Part shown: piece by piece, positions 9,162 through 18,751 of the stretch
Numbering within the stretch: the first letter of the stretch is position 1
Layout of the letters: the number at the start of each line of letters is the position of its first letter
NCBI RefSeq assembly: GCF_001677955.1
Contig: NZ_LELA01000012.1
Span: forward strand, 1-64,000
Reading direction: 5' to 3'
Length of the DNA stretch: 64,000 bases
From: Chryseobacterium sp. BGARF1
GTDB taxonomy: Bacteria > Bacteroidota > Bacteroidia > Flavobacteriales > Weeksellaceae
Position numbers and translations under genes: made by a program
Notes under the pieces: generated by a model
The model's input: only the letters and a program-made list of their open reading frames with translations
What the model was told of the DNA's origin: nothing
Database searches by the model: none

Positions 9162-10175
9162 ATGCAAGAAAATTTTTCATTAAAACCTTTCAATACTTTC
9201 GGAGTAGAAGCAAAAGCAAAATATTTTGTAGAAGTAAATACTGTAGAAAAATTAATTGAAACTCTAAAACTCTCCCACACCCAAACTCTCCCACTCCTAT
9301 TCTTAGGCGGCGGAAGCAATATTCTTTTTACAAAAGATTTTGACGGTTTAGCAATACAATTAAATTTAAAAGGAGTTTCTGAAGAATTATTAAATGAAAA
9401 TGAAGTTTTAGTAACAGCAAAAGCTGGAGAAAACTGGCATGAATTCGTCATGTTTTGCCTGAATAAAAATTATGGCGGACTTGAAAATCTTTCTTTAATT
9501 CCTGGAAATGTAGGCACTTCACCAATGCAGAATATCGGAGCTTACGGAACCGAGATAAAAGATCATTTTGTAAACTGTAAAGTTTTAAACTTAAAGACGT
9601 TAGAAGTAGAAACTTTTGATATGGAAAAATGCAGATTCGGGTACAGAGATTCTATTTTCAAACAGGAAGGAAAAGATCAGTATGTGATTTTAGAAGTTAG
9701 TTTTAAATTGACCACTCAAAACCACACCATTAAAACCGAATACGGTGCTATACAATCTGAACTGGAAAATTTAGGAATAGTAAATCCAACAATTCAGGAT
9801 GTTTCAAAAGCGGTGATCAACATCAGACAAAGCAAACTTCCCGATCCGAAAAAAATTGGTAACGCCGGAAGTTTTTTTAAAAATCCAACTATTCCTTTAG
9901 CACAGTTTAAAGATTTAAAATTAAAATTTGAAAATATTCAAGGATACCCAAACGGAAATCTCGTAAAAGTTCCTGCTGGCTGGCTTATCGAACAATGCGG
10001 CTGGAAAGGAAAACAGATTGGAAACGTTGCTTCTCATCAATTACAGTCTTTGGTGATTATTAACGCTACAGGAAATGCTTCTGGAAAAGAAATCTTCGAC
10101 TTTTCAAGTTTAATTATTGATTCCGTTAAAGAGAAATTCGGGATTGAATTGGAAAGAGAGGTTAATATTTTATAG
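9162..10175 (+). CDS. murB: UDP-N-acetylenolpyruvoylglucosamine reductase
   Basis: 337 aa. MurB uses NADPH and FAD to reduce UDP-GlcNAc-enolpyruvate to UDP-MurNAc in the cytoplasmic phase of peptidoglycan synthesis. Seen in order: NTFGVEAKA at the start, FAD-binding LGGGSNILF, SLIPGNVGTSPMQNIGAYG, the catalytic Arg in RFGYRDSIFK, the proton-donor Ser in NAGSFFKNP, AGWLIEQCGWKG, and a C-terminal Glu in GIELEREVNIL. The length and the loop regions fit type I MurB. It lies alone at the end of a loosely spaced co-directional set. Confidence 0.97.
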   Translation: MQENFSLKPFNTFGVEAKAKYFVEVNTVEKLIETLKLSHTQTLPLLFLGGGSNILFTKDFDGLAIQLNLKGVSEELLNENEVLVTAKAGENWHEFVMFCLNKNYGGLENLSLIPGNVGTSPMQNIGAYGTEIKDHFVNCKVLNLKTLEVETFDMEKCRFGYRDSIFKQEGKDQYVILEVSFKLTTQNHTIKTEYGAIQSELENLGIVNPTIQDVSKAVINIRQSKLPDPKKIGNAGSFFKNPTIPLAQFKDLKLKFENIQGYPNGNLVKVPAGWLIEQCGWKGKQIGNVASHQLQSLVIINATGNASGKEIFDFSSLIIDSVKEKFGIELEREVNIL

Positions 10176-10214
10176 TCTAAAAAACTCCCTCATGTCCTGT
10201 CTGACATTTGTCAC

Positions 10215-10270
10215 TTATTTTAATTTATTCTAAATAAATTTCATATCCGTAGATTTAATTCTTATTTTTG
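10215..10270 (+). promoter_or_regulatory. Promoter and possible Fur-type operator of the TonB receptor locus
   Basis: A -7 element TATTTTTG occupies 10263-10270, 31 bp before the ATG. An AT-rich imperfect palindrome centred on 10226 (10215-10237, TTATTT left arm and CTAAATAA right arm) precedes it. The right half resembles flavobacterial Fur boxes as I know them (TCTAAATAA); the left half is weaker. Iron control is inference. Confidence 0.45.
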
Positions 10271-10301
10271 CGGTCGATTTTGCTTTCGATAAACTAAAAT
10301 A

Positions 10302-13061
10302 ATGACGATCAGGCTTTTAACATTTATAATACTTTTTTTCTCGGGCTCTCAACTTTTATTGGCTCAAAACGAGAAATTACAATTAAGCATCAGTATTTCC
10401 GGTGAAAATCAACAAAAACTAAAAGGTGTTACCGTAAAAAGTTCTCAAAACTCTGCAGTTACGGATGAAAATGGTAATGCAATTTTGGTTTTAAGTGAAG
10501 GAAAATATCATATAAAAATCACTCACTCTAATTATCAGGAAAAAGAGTTTGATGTTAATCTAAATAGTTCAAAAACATTCAATTTCCAGCTTCAACCTGT
10601 AGATAAACTTGAAGAGATTATTATTTTCTCGAAAGAGGGGAAAGGTTTAACGACAAAAACCATTATCGACAGAAAAGCAATGGAACATTTACAGCCTTCA
10701 AGTTTTACAGACCTGATGGAACTTTTACCGGGTGGATTGGCAAAAACTCCATCATTAAGTGTAAATAACCGACCACTACTTCGTGAAAATAGAGGGGGTT
10801 TGAGTAACGAACCTGGAAAATACGATACTTCATCCCTTGGAGTCCAGTTTATGATAGACGGAAATGTCATCAACTCTAATGCAGATATGCAGGTTTCACT
10901 AGACAACAGACAATTTGGATATTCACCTGAAGCTAGAGAAACTGCAACAACAGGAGTTGACATGAGAACTATCTCAACCAATGATATTGAAAAAGTAGAA
11001 ATTATCCGAGGAATTCCTTCAGCATCTTATGGAGATTTAACATCTGGCGTAATCAAAATAGAAAGAAAAATCGGCGAATCTCCTTTACAGGCGAGATTTA
11101 AAGCAGACGGTTTTAGCAAACAATATTACGTAGGAAAAGGTTTTAAAATTAATGACAATTGGCAAATCAGTGCTGGTGCAGATTTTTTAGATTCTAAAGC
11201 TGACCCGACGGATAATTTCGAAAACTACCAGAGAATAACCGCTTCTATTCGTTCAAAAAAGAAAGGAAATCTTTGGTCTAATCCTTTAGAATGGCGTTCA
11301 AATATTGATTTTTCATCAAATATAGATTCCAAAAAAAATGATCCGGATAATGGTGTTCCGGATATTGACCGTTATAAACAAACCAGAACAAGAATTAGTT
11401 TCACCAATAACTTTTTATACAGTTTAGAGAAATCTTCATTTTTTGATAAAATTATTTTAAATACTGCAATCAGACAGGGATTTGAAAAAATAGATCAGAC
11501 AAAATTGGTACAATTGTCGGGACCAAGATCTTTTTCTTTAGCCACAGAACAGGGAGAAAATGTGGGAGTTTTTCCAGTTCTACGATATATCAGCGAGTAT
11601 AGTACAGAAGGAAAACCGCTTGACATTACAGCTCTCCTTCAAACGACTGGAACAAGAAATACTTTTGGGATCAATCATCAGTATGAAGCCGGTTTAGACT
11701 GGAGATATTCTAAAAACAACGGACGAGGTTTGATTTACGATATGAATTCACCTTATGCAGCTGAATTAAACAATTTAAGACCGAGACCTTTTAACGACAT
11801 TCCTGCCTCAAATTTGATGGCTGCATTTTTAGGAGATCAGATGAGCTTTGCGGTTGATGAGCATAAGTTTACCTTATACACAGGATTAAGATTCTCAAAA
11901 CAAATGGGAATCGACAAATCTTATGCGATCAGCAAGAAAATTTTTGTAGAACCAAGAATAAATCTACAGTATAATCTTCCTCATTTAATGATCAATAATT
12001 CTCCTTTAAAAACAGATATTACTTTAGGATACGGACAATTTTATAAACAACCTACTCTTTTGATGTTGTATCCGAATAGAAAATATTGGGATTATACTCA
12101 ACTGAATTATTACCACAATGATGCGCAATATCGTTATGTAAATTTCATGACGTATGTTCAGAATCTTGAAAATAAAGCGTTAGAAGCAGCAAAAAGCATC
12201 AAAAAAGAAATCAGATTAGATCTTTCGTACAAAAATCACAGCATATTTTTAACTTATTTCAAGGAAGATATGAGCAATGGTTTCCGTCAGATGAAACATA
12301 CTGTTTTACATACTTATAAACAATATGATGCTTCACAAGTTGATCTTTCGCAGTGGAATAACGGACCTAATTTAGCCAACACCCCATACATTGAAAAAAA
12401 AACCAACGCCAACTATTCTTTAACTGAAAACGGAAGTGCAACCATTAAAAACGGTATTGAATTCGGTTACACTTCTCCACGTATCAAAGCTATTAACACA
12501 AGATTTACTTTAAGCGGTGCTTATTTTAAAACACAATATAGAAACTCCATCCCTGTCATTGAGCAGCCTACTGCTTCGATAGGATCGGACGGATTTCCTT
12601 ACTACGGAATTTACCAAAATGATACTGGCTATGTGAATTCTAACATGAATTACAACCTTTTCGTTGATACTTATATCCCTAAACTGGATTTAACGATTTC
12701 TGCATCATTTCAGGGAAGCTTTTTCGATTATAACAGGAATGATCAAAGAATTGCAGAACCAATATCTTACTATGGAATTGACGGCATTATACATCCTTTT
12801 ACCGAAGCAGATAAAACCGATACTTACAAACAATGGTTGGTAAGAAATGTCTCAACCTCAGATAATTTAGCAAGAGAATATACTTTTACTTTCGGAGCCA
12901 ATTTAAAAGTAACCAAAAGTATTTATAAAGATATCAGAACCTCCATGTTTGTCACCCGAATCTTCAATTATAATGCACCTTATTATTTCAACAATTTAAA
13001 AATTGAAAGAAAAGGAACAAACAGACCTTATTTCGGGATGGAATTAACCTACAATTTTTAA
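10302..13061 (+). CDS. TonB-dependent outer-membrane receptor
   Basis: 919 aa. A signal peptide (to about residue 21, LLLAQ) leads into a carboxypeptidase-regulatory-like beta-sandwich (about 27-98), a plug domain (about 105-255, with LPGGLAKTPSLSVNN and VEIIRGIPSASYGDLTSGVIKI), and a large beta-barrel ending in an aromatic residue (YFGMELTYNF). It should import a ligand into the periplasm using TonB energy. No SusD partner follows; instead a DUF4876-like lipoprotein, a DUF6850-like barrel and a di-haem peroxidase do. This context and the possible Fur site favour a metal, haem or chelate over a glycan as ligand, by inference. Confidence 0.92.
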   Translation: MTIRLLTFIILFFSGSQLLLAQNEKLQLSISISGENQQKLKGVTVKSSQNSAVTDENGNAILVLSEGKYHIKITHSNYQEKEFDVNLNSSKTFNFQLQPVDKLEEIIIFSKEGKGLTTKTIIDRKAMEHLQPSSFTDLMELLPGGLAKTPSLSVNNRPLLRENRGGLSNEPGKYDTSSLGVQFMIDGNVINSNADMQVSLDNRQFGYSPEARETATTGVDMRTISTNDIEKVEIIRGIPSASYGDLTSGVIKIERKIGESPLQARFKADGFSKQYYVGKGFKINDNWQISAGADFLDSKADPTDNFENYQRITASIRSKKKGNLWSNPLEWRSNIDFSSNIDSKKNDPDNGVPDIDRYKQTRTRISFTNNFLYSLEKSSFFDKIILNTAIRQGFEKIDQTKLVQLSGPRSFSLATEQGENVGVFPVLRYISEYSTEGKPLDITALLQTTGTRNTFGINHQYEAGLDWRYSKNNGRGLIYDMNSPYAAELNNLRPRPFNDIPASNLMAAFLGDQMSFAVDEHKFTLYTGLRFSKQMGIDKSYAISKKIFVEPRINLQYNLPHLMINNSPLKTDITLGYGQFYKQPTLLMLYPNRKYWDYTQLNYYHNDAQYRYVNFMTYVQNLENKALEAAKSIKKEIRLDLSYKNHSIFLTYFKEDMSNGFRQMKHTVLHTYKQYDASQVDLSQWNNGPNLANTPYIEKKTNANYSLTENGSATIKNGIEFGYTSPRIKAINTRFTLSGAYFKTQYRNSIPVIEQPTASIGSDGFPYYGIYQNDTGYVNSNMNYNLFVDTYIPKLDLTISASFQGSFFDYNRNDQRIAEPISYYGIDGIIHPFTEADKTDTYKQWLVRNVSTSDNLAREYTFTFGANLKVTKSIYKDIRTSMFVTRIFNYNAPYYFNNLKIERKGTNRPYFGMELTYNF

Positions 13062-13087
13062 TATAATTTAAACAAATAGAAAACGAC

Positions 13088-14314
13088 ATGAAAAAAAGAG
13101 TTTTATTACTAAGCTTAGCAGTAGCTTTAGTAACAGGATTTACGACAACATCTTGCTCAAGCGATGATGATTTTGGAAAATCTGTTTCTCAGACAGGAGT
13201 TTTAACAATGAATTTCACAGGTGAAGAGATTGCAACTTACAAAACTTTAGATATTTCAATTAAAGAAATCAATACAGGAACTCTAACTGAATTTACAATT
13301 CAAAACACTAATGCGCATTCTATTGAATTGCCTTTCGGATCTTACAACATTACCGTAAACGGGATTGTTGTGAAAACAGATTCGGAACAGATCAATGTAG
13401 GAGCAACTGCAGTTACTGATATTAAAGTAAATGCTACCAATATCACTATTCCGCTTTTAGCAAAAAGATTTGGTAATGATTTTATTATAGAAGAAGTATT
13501 CTTTACAGGAGTAAGAACTCCGGATAATAAAAACTACAATTCAAGCAGATATTTTAAAATCACCAATAACACTGACAAAGTTTTAGATGCCGCAAATTTA
13601 ATTATCGGGCAATCTAATTTCTACACAACATCAAACGATAATCCGACACCATACAATATTAATGATTATTTTCCTGTAAAGGCAATAATGATTTTGAAAA
13701 GCACTGAAAAAAAATGGGTTCAGCCAGGTGACTTTATTGTTGTGGCTGACAATGCAATCAATCATTCACAAAATACTTCAACAGCTTATAATTTACAAAA
13801 CGCTGATTGGGAATTCCCGTCTACAAATCCCACTTTGGGACAGGTAGATAATCCTAGTGTGCCAAATGTAGATGTTGCTTACACTGAAATGACTTACAAT
13901 ATGTTTTTCCTTCACAACAGAGGTTTTGAAAGCTATGTAATTGCCCGTTTTCCTGCAGGAGAAGATAGAAATACCTTCCTTCAAAATCAGAAATACGATT
14001 ACACGTTCGTAAATAGTGCAGGAGTAGTAAAACCAGTGAGCAGATACAAAATTCCAAACTCTTGGATTATTGACGGAGTAAATAACAGTATCCCTACCAA
14101 TTTTGTTCAGACCCTTACATCAGCAAGTATAGATGCTGGTTGGACGTCAGTGGGTTCTATGGATAATGACGCAACACGTTACGGAAAATCTGTAAGACGT
14201 AAAGTAATCGGAAAAACTTCTGAAGGCAAAAATGTTTACAAAGACACCAACAACTCATCTTCAGATTTTGTAAAAGACTCTCAACCGAGCTTAAAAAACG
14301 GGATTGTACATTAA
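13088..14314 (+). CDS. DUF4876-like surface lipoprotein
   Basis: 408 aa. Lipoprotein signal (lipobox TTTSC, about Cys23) followed by an acidic SSDDDFG tail, typical of surface-exposed lipoproteins in this phylum. An N-terminal beta-sandwich (about 35-125) precedes a larger domain beginning IIEEVFFTGVRTPDNKNYNSSRYFKITNN, a lamin-tail-like opening that fits DUF4876 proteins. It lies 26 bp after the TonB receptor and so is likely co-expressed. By position it may capture the receptor's ligand at the surface; this is inference. No catalytic motif is seen. Confidence 0.75.
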   Translation: MKKRVLLLSLAVALVTGFTTTSCSSDDDFGKSVSQTGVLTMNFTGEEIATYKTLDISIKEINTGTLTEFTIQNTNAHSIELPFGSYNITVNGIVVKTDSEQINVGATAVTDIKVNATNITIPLLAKRFGNDFIIEEVFFTGVRTPDNKNYNSSRYFKITNNTDKVLDAANLIIGQSNFYTTSNDNPTPYNINDYFPVKAIMILKSTEKKWVQPGDFIVVADNAINHSQNTSTAYNLQNADWEFPSTNPTLGQVDNPSVPNVDVAYTEMTYNMFFLHNRGFESYVIARFPAGEDRNTFLQNQKYDYTFVNSAGVVKPVSRYKIPNSWIIDGVNNSIPTNFVQTLTSASIDAGWTSVGSMDNDATRYGKSVRRKVIGKTSEGKNVYKDTNNSSSDFVKDSQPSLKNGIVH

Positions 14315-14345
14315 TCTCGGTTTAAAATTTATTTAAAACATATTT

Positions 14346-15863
14346 ATGTTCAATATTAAAACTTCTTTCGCAGCACTATTTGTTATTTGCTCTTCTTTGT
14401 TGAAAGCTCAAGACAGCCTTGATTTTTTTAATAAATATCGCAATCAGTACAGTGCGGAAAGAAATTTAAAATCTCAGTTTTACTATAATCCGGCTTCCAT
14501 GTCGGATTATAGTTCTACTTCTTTCTCAGAATTCCGAATTGGTTATCATTCAGAAAAAAAAGATATTTACAGAGAACAGCTTGGCTCAGGAGATAAAGGT
14601 TTAAAAATTTACGTCAACTCTTTTCAAAAACTCAATAAAAAAAGAGCAGTTTGGGGAAAAGCGAGTTACGAAAGTCTAAAACAATTAAATATTAAATGGA
14701 ACGAAAATCTCGATTTTAATCGCGTTGCGCCTTATGTTTTGGCAGATTCTGTAGGCGGAGATTTAAAATTGGAAAGATATTCTTTTGCAGGAGGTTATTC
14801 TGAGAAATTCAACCGTTTTACTTTAGGACTTGAAGCCAACTATACCGCACAATTGGGTTACCGCTCAAGAGACCCGAGAATTAACAATACAACATCAGAT
14901 TTGTATGTAAATCTAGGCTTAAATTACAACGTTTTCAGAGAATATGAAGTCGGCGTTTTTGCAAGATTAAATAAATATACCCAAAACAGCAGCATCTCAT
15001 TCGTGAGTCTTTTAGGAAATCCTTACCTCTACCAAATGGTAGGATTAGGATATTCTAACAACTTTTTTAACGGAGGAAAAAATGCTATTGCATTTGAAGA
15101 ATTAGGTTACCAAGTAGGAGCTCAGATTAACAATAAAGCAGGAAAATATTTTTATATTCAAGCCATTGCTGGAAATTCTAAAAACACCAAAAATATTCAA
15201 ATAAATAATCAATTTTTTGAAGCATCAGACTTACAGAACGAGCAGTTTATTTTCGAAGGTGCCAAGTTTTTCAATCTAAACAACCATCACAGATTCGGAA
15301 TTTTCGCCAATTACTCTGCTTCTGTAAAGACAGGGACTGAGTTTGGTTATTCTATCAACACCCAGCGTACAGAACAAATTTTTCAGAGAAAAGCTTATCG
15401 CAATGAGACTTATGCTTCTTTATTTAAACTGATGTATCAATTCTCAAAAGATAATTTTACGTTAAATGCAACACCATTTTTCAGTCATCAGGAAATTAAA
15501 GAAAGAAGATTATATCCGGTTTCGGGGCAAAAATTCGTTTACAATTATTTTGGAATTAATGCAGATTTCCAGCAAAAATTAAACGAAAATCAAGTATTAA
15601 GCTTTAGTCCTTTTTTCACAAAACGAGTTGTAAATAAATCAATTTCTGCCATTACATCAGTTGGAAATGCTGCCATCAATGATTGGGTTCTTCAGGATTA
15701 CCAATTTCAGGCGAGCGACATCAGTACTTTTGGTGCATCTTTAAGATACGACATTAAACTGGAGAAACTTCCGGCATTTTTTGTAAGTGCAGAATATCAA
15801 TCACAGAAAATTCAGAAAAAAAACAATAATTTTGTCGGCGCAAGTTTAGGAATTACATTCTAA
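14346..15863 (+). CDS. DUF6850-like outer-membrane beta-barrel protein
   Basis: 505 aa with a signal peptide (SSLLKAQ) and then alternating amphipathic strands through the whole length, ending in the aromatic residue of VGASLGITF. The N-terminal motif FYYNPASMSDYSSTSFSEFRIGYH fits the family placed with DUF4876 and TonB receptors in Bacteroidota. It is probably an outer-membrane barrel or accessory pore of the same system. It lies 31 bp after the DUF4876 gene. Its stop codon TAA abuts a MITE-like repeat. Confidence 0.7.
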   Translation: MFNIKTSFAALFVICSSLLKAQDSLDFFNKYRNQYSAERNLKSQFYYNPASMSDYSSTSFSEFRIGYHSEKKDIYREQLGSGDKGLKIYVNSFQKLNKKRAVWGKASYESLKQLNIKWNENLDFNRVAPYVLADSVGGDLKLERYSFAGGYSEKFNRFTLGLEANYTAQLGYRSRDPRINNTTSDLYVNLGLNYNVFREYEVGVFARLNKYTQNSSISFVSLLGNPYLYQMVGLGYSNNFFNGGKNAIAFEELGYQVGAQINNKAGKYFYIQAIAGNSKNTKNIQINNQFFEASDLQNEQFIFEGAKFFNLNNHHRFGIFANYSASVKTGTEFGYSINTQRTEQIFQRKAYRNETYASLFKLMYQFSKDNFTLNATPFFSHQEIKERRLYPVSGQKFVYNYFGINADFQQKLNENQVLSFSPFFTKRVVNKSISAITSVGNAAINDWVLQDYQFQASDISTFGASLRYDIKLEKLPAFFVSAEYQSQKIQKKNNNFVGASLGITF

Positions 15864-16031
15864 GGGGCTATTTAAATTTGATGTATATTTTTAACATTAA
15901 GAAATTGAGACCATTTAGCTTAAAATCTTAATCAAAATCAATGCATTGATTTCTTAACATTATCGGGCTTAATTAACTGAAATACTTAATGTTTAAAAAT
16001 AGAATAAACAAAGTTTATTTTAATTAAGAAA
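15864..16031 (+). repeat. MITE-like element, copy A (3' end decayed)
   Basis: Homologous over most of its length to the elements at 42817-42999 and 45801-46011. Shared blocks include TTTTTAACATTAAG, TTTAGCTTAAAATCTTAAT, ATTGATTTCTTA, TTAATTAACTGAAAT and AATAAACAAAGTTTATT. The left end GGGGCTATTTAAA starts right after the stop codon TAA, which matches the TAA target flank of copy B. The right terminal repeat is not found, so the copy is probably truncated. Confidence 0.75.
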
Positions 16032-16135
16032 TCGAAAATTCGACATAGTCAAAATTAAGATAAAACAGTTAGTAATAGAAAACATTTGCAGACTTTGCAT
16101 TAAGAAATTTATCAAAAAAGAATATTTAATTTAAA

Positions 16136-17284
16136 ATGAAAAGAGGAATTTATTGGAGTTTAGGATTGATTTTATTTATTCTTTGGAGTTTCACTTCAAA
16201 AGTCGGAAACGAGTTATCAAACATTCAGGAGCCATCTATAGAAGACATTGTAAAAAGCTACAAAAAAGCAATTACAGAATGGCCAAAACCCAACATCGAC
16301 AAAGGTGTAAAATGGTCAGAATTTGCTCCAATCAAAAGCGATTCCGCTTATTTTACAGAGCAGGATAAGCCAAATGTTATTTTAGGAAAAATGCTTTTTT
16401 TTGATCCTAAATTATCCAAATCAAACCAAATTTCCTGCAGTACTTGTCACGATCCTGAAATGGGATGGCAAGACCGAAGACGTGTTGCCCTTGGAAACGA
16501 TCACCTTTTAGGAAACAGAAATACCATTTCTCTTTACAACATTGCCGAAAGAACTTCTTTCTTTTGGGACGGAAGAGCCAAAACTCTTGAAGAACAGGCT
16601 TCAGGACCACTTGGAGCACATCACGAAATGGCAATGGATGTGAAAACACTTCCTGCAAAAATTCAGAATATAAAAGGATACAAACCGCTTTTCAAAAATG
16701 CTTACGGAACTGAAAAAGTAACGTATGAAAAAATTGTAAAAGCCATTGCCGATTTTCAGAAAACCATAAAAAGCCAACCAAGCCGTTTTGATAAATTTCT
16801 TGAAGGAAAATACAGCTCGCTAACAGACGAAGAGATCTACGGAATGCATATTTTCCGTACGAAAGCTCGTTGTATGAACTGTCACAGTGGAAAATATTTA
16901 ACTGATGAATCTTTTCACAATATCGGATTGGCTTATTATAAAAGAAAATACGAAGATCTTGGTTTGTATAATATCACCAAAAAAGCAGAAGATGCCGGAA
17001 AATTCAAAACTCCACAACTAAGAGATCTAACTCTTACTCAGCCTTGGATGCATAATGGACTTTTCGACAGCCTTGAAGGCGTTGTTAATATGTACAACAG
17101 CGGAATGCATCAGCTCGACCCCAATGCAGAGAAAAAGTTGGCAGATCCCCTTCACCCTTCAACAGATCCTTTGTTGCAAAAACTAAATTTAAATAAAGAA
17201 GAAGTAAAAGCTCTAGTTTCTTTTCTTGAATCTCTTTCAGGAACAAAATACAAAATGAGAAGACCTGAGTTTCCTGTGGAATAA
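16136..17284 (+). CDS. Di-haem cytochrome c peroxidase (CcpA/MauG family)
   Basis: 382 aa with an N-terminal signal or anchor segment, exported to the periplasm. Two c-type haem sites are seen: CSTCH (about residue 100) and CMNCH (about residue 244), the standard pair of bacterial di-haem peroxidases. Also visible are FFDPKLSKSNQISC, NTISLYNIAERTSFFWDGRAKTLEEQ, and FKTPQLRDLTLTQPWMHNGLF near the high-potential haem. It would reduce H2O2 or oxidise a partner. It follows the TonB/DUF4876/DUF6850 genes but is separated from them by 272 bp holding a MITE copy, so it may have its own promoter. Confidence 0.93.
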   Translation: MKRGIYWSLGLILFILWSFTSKVGNELSNIQEPSIEDIVKSYKKAITEWPKPNIDKGVKWSEFAPIKSDSAYFTEQDKPNVILGKMLFFDPKLSKSNQISCSTCHDPEMGWQDRRRVALGNDHLLGNRNTISLYNIAERTSFFWDGRAKTLEEQASGPLGAHHEMAMDVKTLPAKIQNIKGYKPLFKNAYGTEKVTYEKIVKAIADFQKTIKSQPSRFDKFLEGKYSSLTDEEIYGMHIFRTKARCMNCHSGKYLTDESFHNIGLAYYKRKYEDLGLYNITKKAEDAGKFKTPQLRDLTLTQPWMHNGLFDSLEGVVNMYNSGMHQLDPNAEKKLADPLHPSTDPLLQKLNLNKEEVKALVSFLESLSGTKYKMRRPEFPVE

Positions 17285-17363
17285 ATTAATTGCTTTTTAA
17301 AACCAATTCTTCGTTCGTTTTGGCAGAATAGCTTATTTTAGTTCAAATATTTCTAAAATAGCT

Positions 17364-17933
17364 ATGGCAGATAAAATGCATTCTGACAAAGAATTAAAAA
17401 AAACGATTCAGGATCACCTCACTAAAACGCATTATGTAAAAGTTTTCTTTTCCGAAGAATGCCCGGAAGAGTTTACTTCAGGCTTTATTCTGAATGTATC
17501 TGAAAAGTTTTTAATGATTCAGGAGTCTCACAATTTTACTTTAGACGGAATTAAAATTATCCCTTTTAATAGAATTTCAGGGATCCGTCACAAGAAATTT
17601 GAAAAAACTTCTGAGAAAATATTTTCAGAAGAAGGTTTGATCAATTTCAATCAAAAGATCATCAGTAATACTTCGTTAAAGAATTTTGAATCCTTATTTA
17701 AATCTTTAAAAAAGCAAAATTTTCACTGCATCGTCGAAAGTTCCACAAAAAAGAAAAACATATTTTCTATCGGCGAAATTTTAGAAATAAATGAAAGATA
17801 TGTAGTGATCAAAAACTATGATGCTACCGGAAAAATTGAAAAAAAATCTGACAAAATCCCATTTAAAAATATCCATTTCATTACTTTTAATGACCGATAT
17901 TCACTAACGTTCAGAAAATATTTAATTGAATAA
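17364..17933 (+). CDS. Hypothetical protein with two Sm/SH3-like beta repeats
   Basis: 189 aa, no signal peptide, lysine-rich, probably cytosolic. Two segments look like copies of the same small beta-barrel: about 38-75 (SGFILNVSEKFLMIQE, then IIPFNRISGIR) and about 134-181 (IFSIGEILEINERYVVIKN, then KIPFKNIHFITFNDRYS). In each, a strand pair with a hydrophobic VxxxFLMI or NERYVVI core is followed by an 'IPF.. I..I' strand. The pattern suggests an Sm-like or PilZ-like duplication; function unknown. It stands 14 bp ahead of proC. Confidence 0.75.
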   Translation: MADKMHSDKELKKTIQDHLTKTHYVKVFFSEECPEEFTSGFILNVSEKFLMIQESHNFTLDGIKIIPFNRISGIRHKKFEKTSEKIFSEEGLINFNQKIISNTSLKNFESLFKSLKKQNFHCIVESSTKKKNIFSIGEILEINERYVVIKNYDATGKIEKKSDKIPFKNIHFITFNDRYSLTFRKYLIE

Positions 17934-17947
17934 ATAAAAACACAAAT

Positions 17948-18751
17948 ATGAAAATTGCCATCATCGGAGCCGGAAATATGGGTTTATCTTTTTCAAGATC
18001 ATTTTTGAAATATGAACTCATTAAACCTGAAGACCTTCATCTGATCACAAGAAGCCAATCTAAGATCCCGAAAATAAAAGAAGAGTTTCCCAAATCTGAA
18101 ATTTCTGTATTTGAAGAGGTTAAAAATTTGGATGCAGATCTTATTATCGTTGCCGTAAAACCACAGGATTTCCAAAAAACAGCGGAAAGTTTTCAGTTTT
18201 CATTAAACGAAAATCAGATGGTCTTGTCGATCATGGCAGGAATTAAAATTGAAAAAATTCAGAGATCATTAAACCACAAATCTGTGGTAAGAGCAATGCC
18301 CAACTCCCCTACTCTTTTGGGAATGGGAATTACAGGTTACACTTCTGCAGAAGGAATTTCCTTTAATCAGTTGATGAATATCGAAAGACTTCTGAACAGT
18401 ACCGGAAGATCTGTTTATTTGGAAAACGAAGACCTCTTAGACGGAGTTACTGCTCTTTCAGGAAGCGGCCCAGCGTATTTTTATTATATCGTAGACGCGA
18501 TGATCAAAGCCGGAACAGAAATGGGAATTGATGAAAATCTGTCTAAACTTTTTGTAAAGCAAACGATGTTGGGCGCTTATCATTTGATCAATAATTCTGA
18601 TAAAAGTTTGGAAGATCTGATAAAAGATGTTGCTTCAAAAGGTGGTACAACGGAAGCCGCATTAAAAACTTTTGAAGAAAATAATTTTAAAGAAATTCTA
18701 CAGCAGGGAATTTTAAATGCTGAAAAACGTGCTAAAGAATTAAATGGATAA
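17948..18751 (+). CDS. proC: Pyrroline-5-carboxylate reductase
   Basis: 267 aa. ProC reduces 1-pyrroline-5-carboxylate to proline with NAD(P)H, the last step of proline synthesis. The N-terminal Rossmann motif is IAIIGAGNMGLSF. Further marks are LIIVAVKPQDF, VRAMPNSPTLLGMGITGY, and the C-terminal substrate-site helices ALSGSGPAYFYYIVDAM and VASKGGTTEAALKTFEENNF. Length is standard. It is likely co-transcribed with the small Sm-like gene before it. Confidence 0.96.
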   Translation: MKIAIIGAGNMGLSFSRSFLKYELIKPEDLHLITRSQSKIPKIKEEFPKSEISVFEEVKNLDADLIIVAVKPQDFQKTAESFQFSLNENQMVLSIMAGIKIEKIQRSLNHKSVVRAMPNSPTLLGMGITGYTSAEGISFNQLMNIERLLNSTGRSVYLENEDLLDGVTALSGSGPAYFYYIVDAMIKAGTEMGIDENLSKLFVKQTMLGAYHLINNSDKSLEDLIKDVASKGGTTEAALKTFEENNFKEILQQGILNAEKRAKELNG

